Assembly (NCBI GenBank): GCA_900752345.1
Contig: CAADVA010000099.1
Location: forward strand, 1-5,950
Direction: 5' to 3'
DNA from: an uncultured Collinsella sp.
Lineage (GTDB): Bacteria; Actinomycetota; Coriobacteriia; Coriobacteriales; Coriobacteriaceae
DNA: 5,950 bases
In this document: positions 5,334 to 5,950 of the stretch, in pieces
Layout of the letters: each line of letters begins with the position of its first letter
Position numbering within the stretch: the first letter of the stretch is position 1
Made by a program: the position numbers and the translations under genes
The notes under the pieces: model-generated
What the model saw: only the letters and a program-made list of their open reading frames with translations
What the model was told of the DNA's origin: nothing
Databases searched by the model: none

Positions 5334-5950
5334 CTAGCCGCGGACCTCGCCGTTTACGCCCTTGCACACCTTGGTGACAATCTTCTGGTGCGCCTTCTCG
5401 ACCTCTTCGCTGGTGAGCGTGTGGTCGTCGGAGCGATACGTAAGCGCAAAGGCCATGGACTTCTTGCCCACGCCCACGCGGACCGGATCGCGGTAGACGT
5501 CGAACAGGCGCACGCCCTCGAGCAGCTTGCCGCCGGCGCTGGTAATGCGGCGCTCAAGATCCTCGCAGGTCACAGCGTTGTCGACCACGATAGCAAGGTC
5601 GTGCTCAACGGCAGGGTACTGCGAGAACTCGCGGTAGTTCTCCTGGTTGCGGGCGCCCTTGATCAGCTTGTCCAGGTCGAGCTCAAAGGCAACGACGACC
5701 TCGTCGATGCCCATGGCTTCGCGCGCCTCGGGGTGAATCTCGCCGACCCAGCCCAGCACGGTGCCGCCGGACAGAACCTCGGCCGCACGACCCGGCTGCA
5801 AGAAAGCGTAGCCCTCGCCCTCGACGGGACGGAAGCGAACCTTCTCGATGCGCAGCTGGGCGAGCAGCTCCTCGACAATGCCCTTGCCAAAGAAGAAACG
5901 CAGCTTGCGGTACTTCATGTTCCAAGACTGCTCGCTCCACTGACCCGAGA
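5334..5950 (-). CDS. pheT: Phenylalanyl-tRNA synthetase beta subunit, C-terminal part
   Basis: About 205 C-terminal residues are present; the frame is open through the right edge ('SGQWSEQSWN' precedes the first internal Met at 5918), and the rest lies outside. PheT pairs with PheS in the (alpha-beta)2 enzyme that charges tRNA-Phe in the cytoplasm. The visible part starts in the synthetase-like core domain, with 'FFFGKGIVEELLAQL' and the family motif 'PGRAAEVLSGGTVLGWVGEIHPEA'. In that motif Gln precedes PGR where His is common. The last 95 or so residues are the FDX-ACB anticodon-binding domain, from 'FSQYPAVEHDLAIVVD' through 'VRLFDVYRD' and 'SMAFALTYRSDDHTLTSEEV' to the stop TAG at 5336-5334. 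The end position is typical. It is transcribed toward the cbiM promoter. Confidence 0.96.
   Translation of the reverse strand, partial: SGQWSEQSWNMKYRKLRFFFGKGIVEELLAQLRIEKVRFRPVEGEGYAFLQPGRAAEVLSGGTVLGWVGEIHPEAREAMGIDEVVVAFELDLDKLIKGARNQENYREFSQYPAVEHDLAIVVDNAVTCEDLERRITSAGGKLLEGVRLFDVYRDPVRVGVGKKSMAFALTYRSDDHTLTSEEVEKAHQKIVTKVCKGVNGEVRG

Overview
The window reads like a moderately GC-rich chromosome of a gut actinobacterium of the Coriobacteriia, most likely Collinsella or a close relative. This rests on protein style and gene content (a CbiM/CbiQ/CbiO metal transporter next to pheT, and an AbiEi-like protein fused to a nuclease-like domain). It is a judgement from memory; no search was run.

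Layout, left to right. Positions 1-17 hold the probable first codons of a leftward gene that leaves the window. Positions 18-377 contain no convincing gene. This stretch is AT-richer than the rest and carries two small hairpins (47-77) and a long inverted repeat (200-323). At 378-1451 (+) lies an orphan gene with an AbiEi-like N-terminal half and a Vsr/DUF559-like PD-(D/E)XK nuclease-like C-terminal half. Its stop codon overlaps, tail to tail, that of a leftward zinc-dependent phospholipase C family gene (1448-2296, -). Next comes a leftward three-gene operon for an energy-coupling-factor (ECF) nickel/cobalt importer: cbiM (4005-5087, carrying a fused CbiN/NikN-like C-terminal part), cbiQ (3191-4033) and cbiO (2376-3146). 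The right edge (5334-5950, -) is the 3' part of pheT, open at the window end.

How they work together. CbiM captures the metal ion, with its N-terminal Met-His and His67 as predicted ligands. CbiQ is the transmembrane coupling protein and CbiO the ATPase. The operon has its own likely promoter (-35 at 5206-5211, -10 at 5183-5188). A perfect 8-bp dyad with a 12-nt spacer (5145-5172) sits just downstream of the predicted start point, where a metal-responsive repressor could act. The pheT terminator hairpin (5193-5225) overlaps the -35 element of that promoter.

No rRNA, tRNA, CRISPR array, insertion sequence or integrase was seen. The least explained parts are the 124-nt near-palindrome at 200-323 and the AbiEi/nuclease-like gene that starts 54 nt after it.
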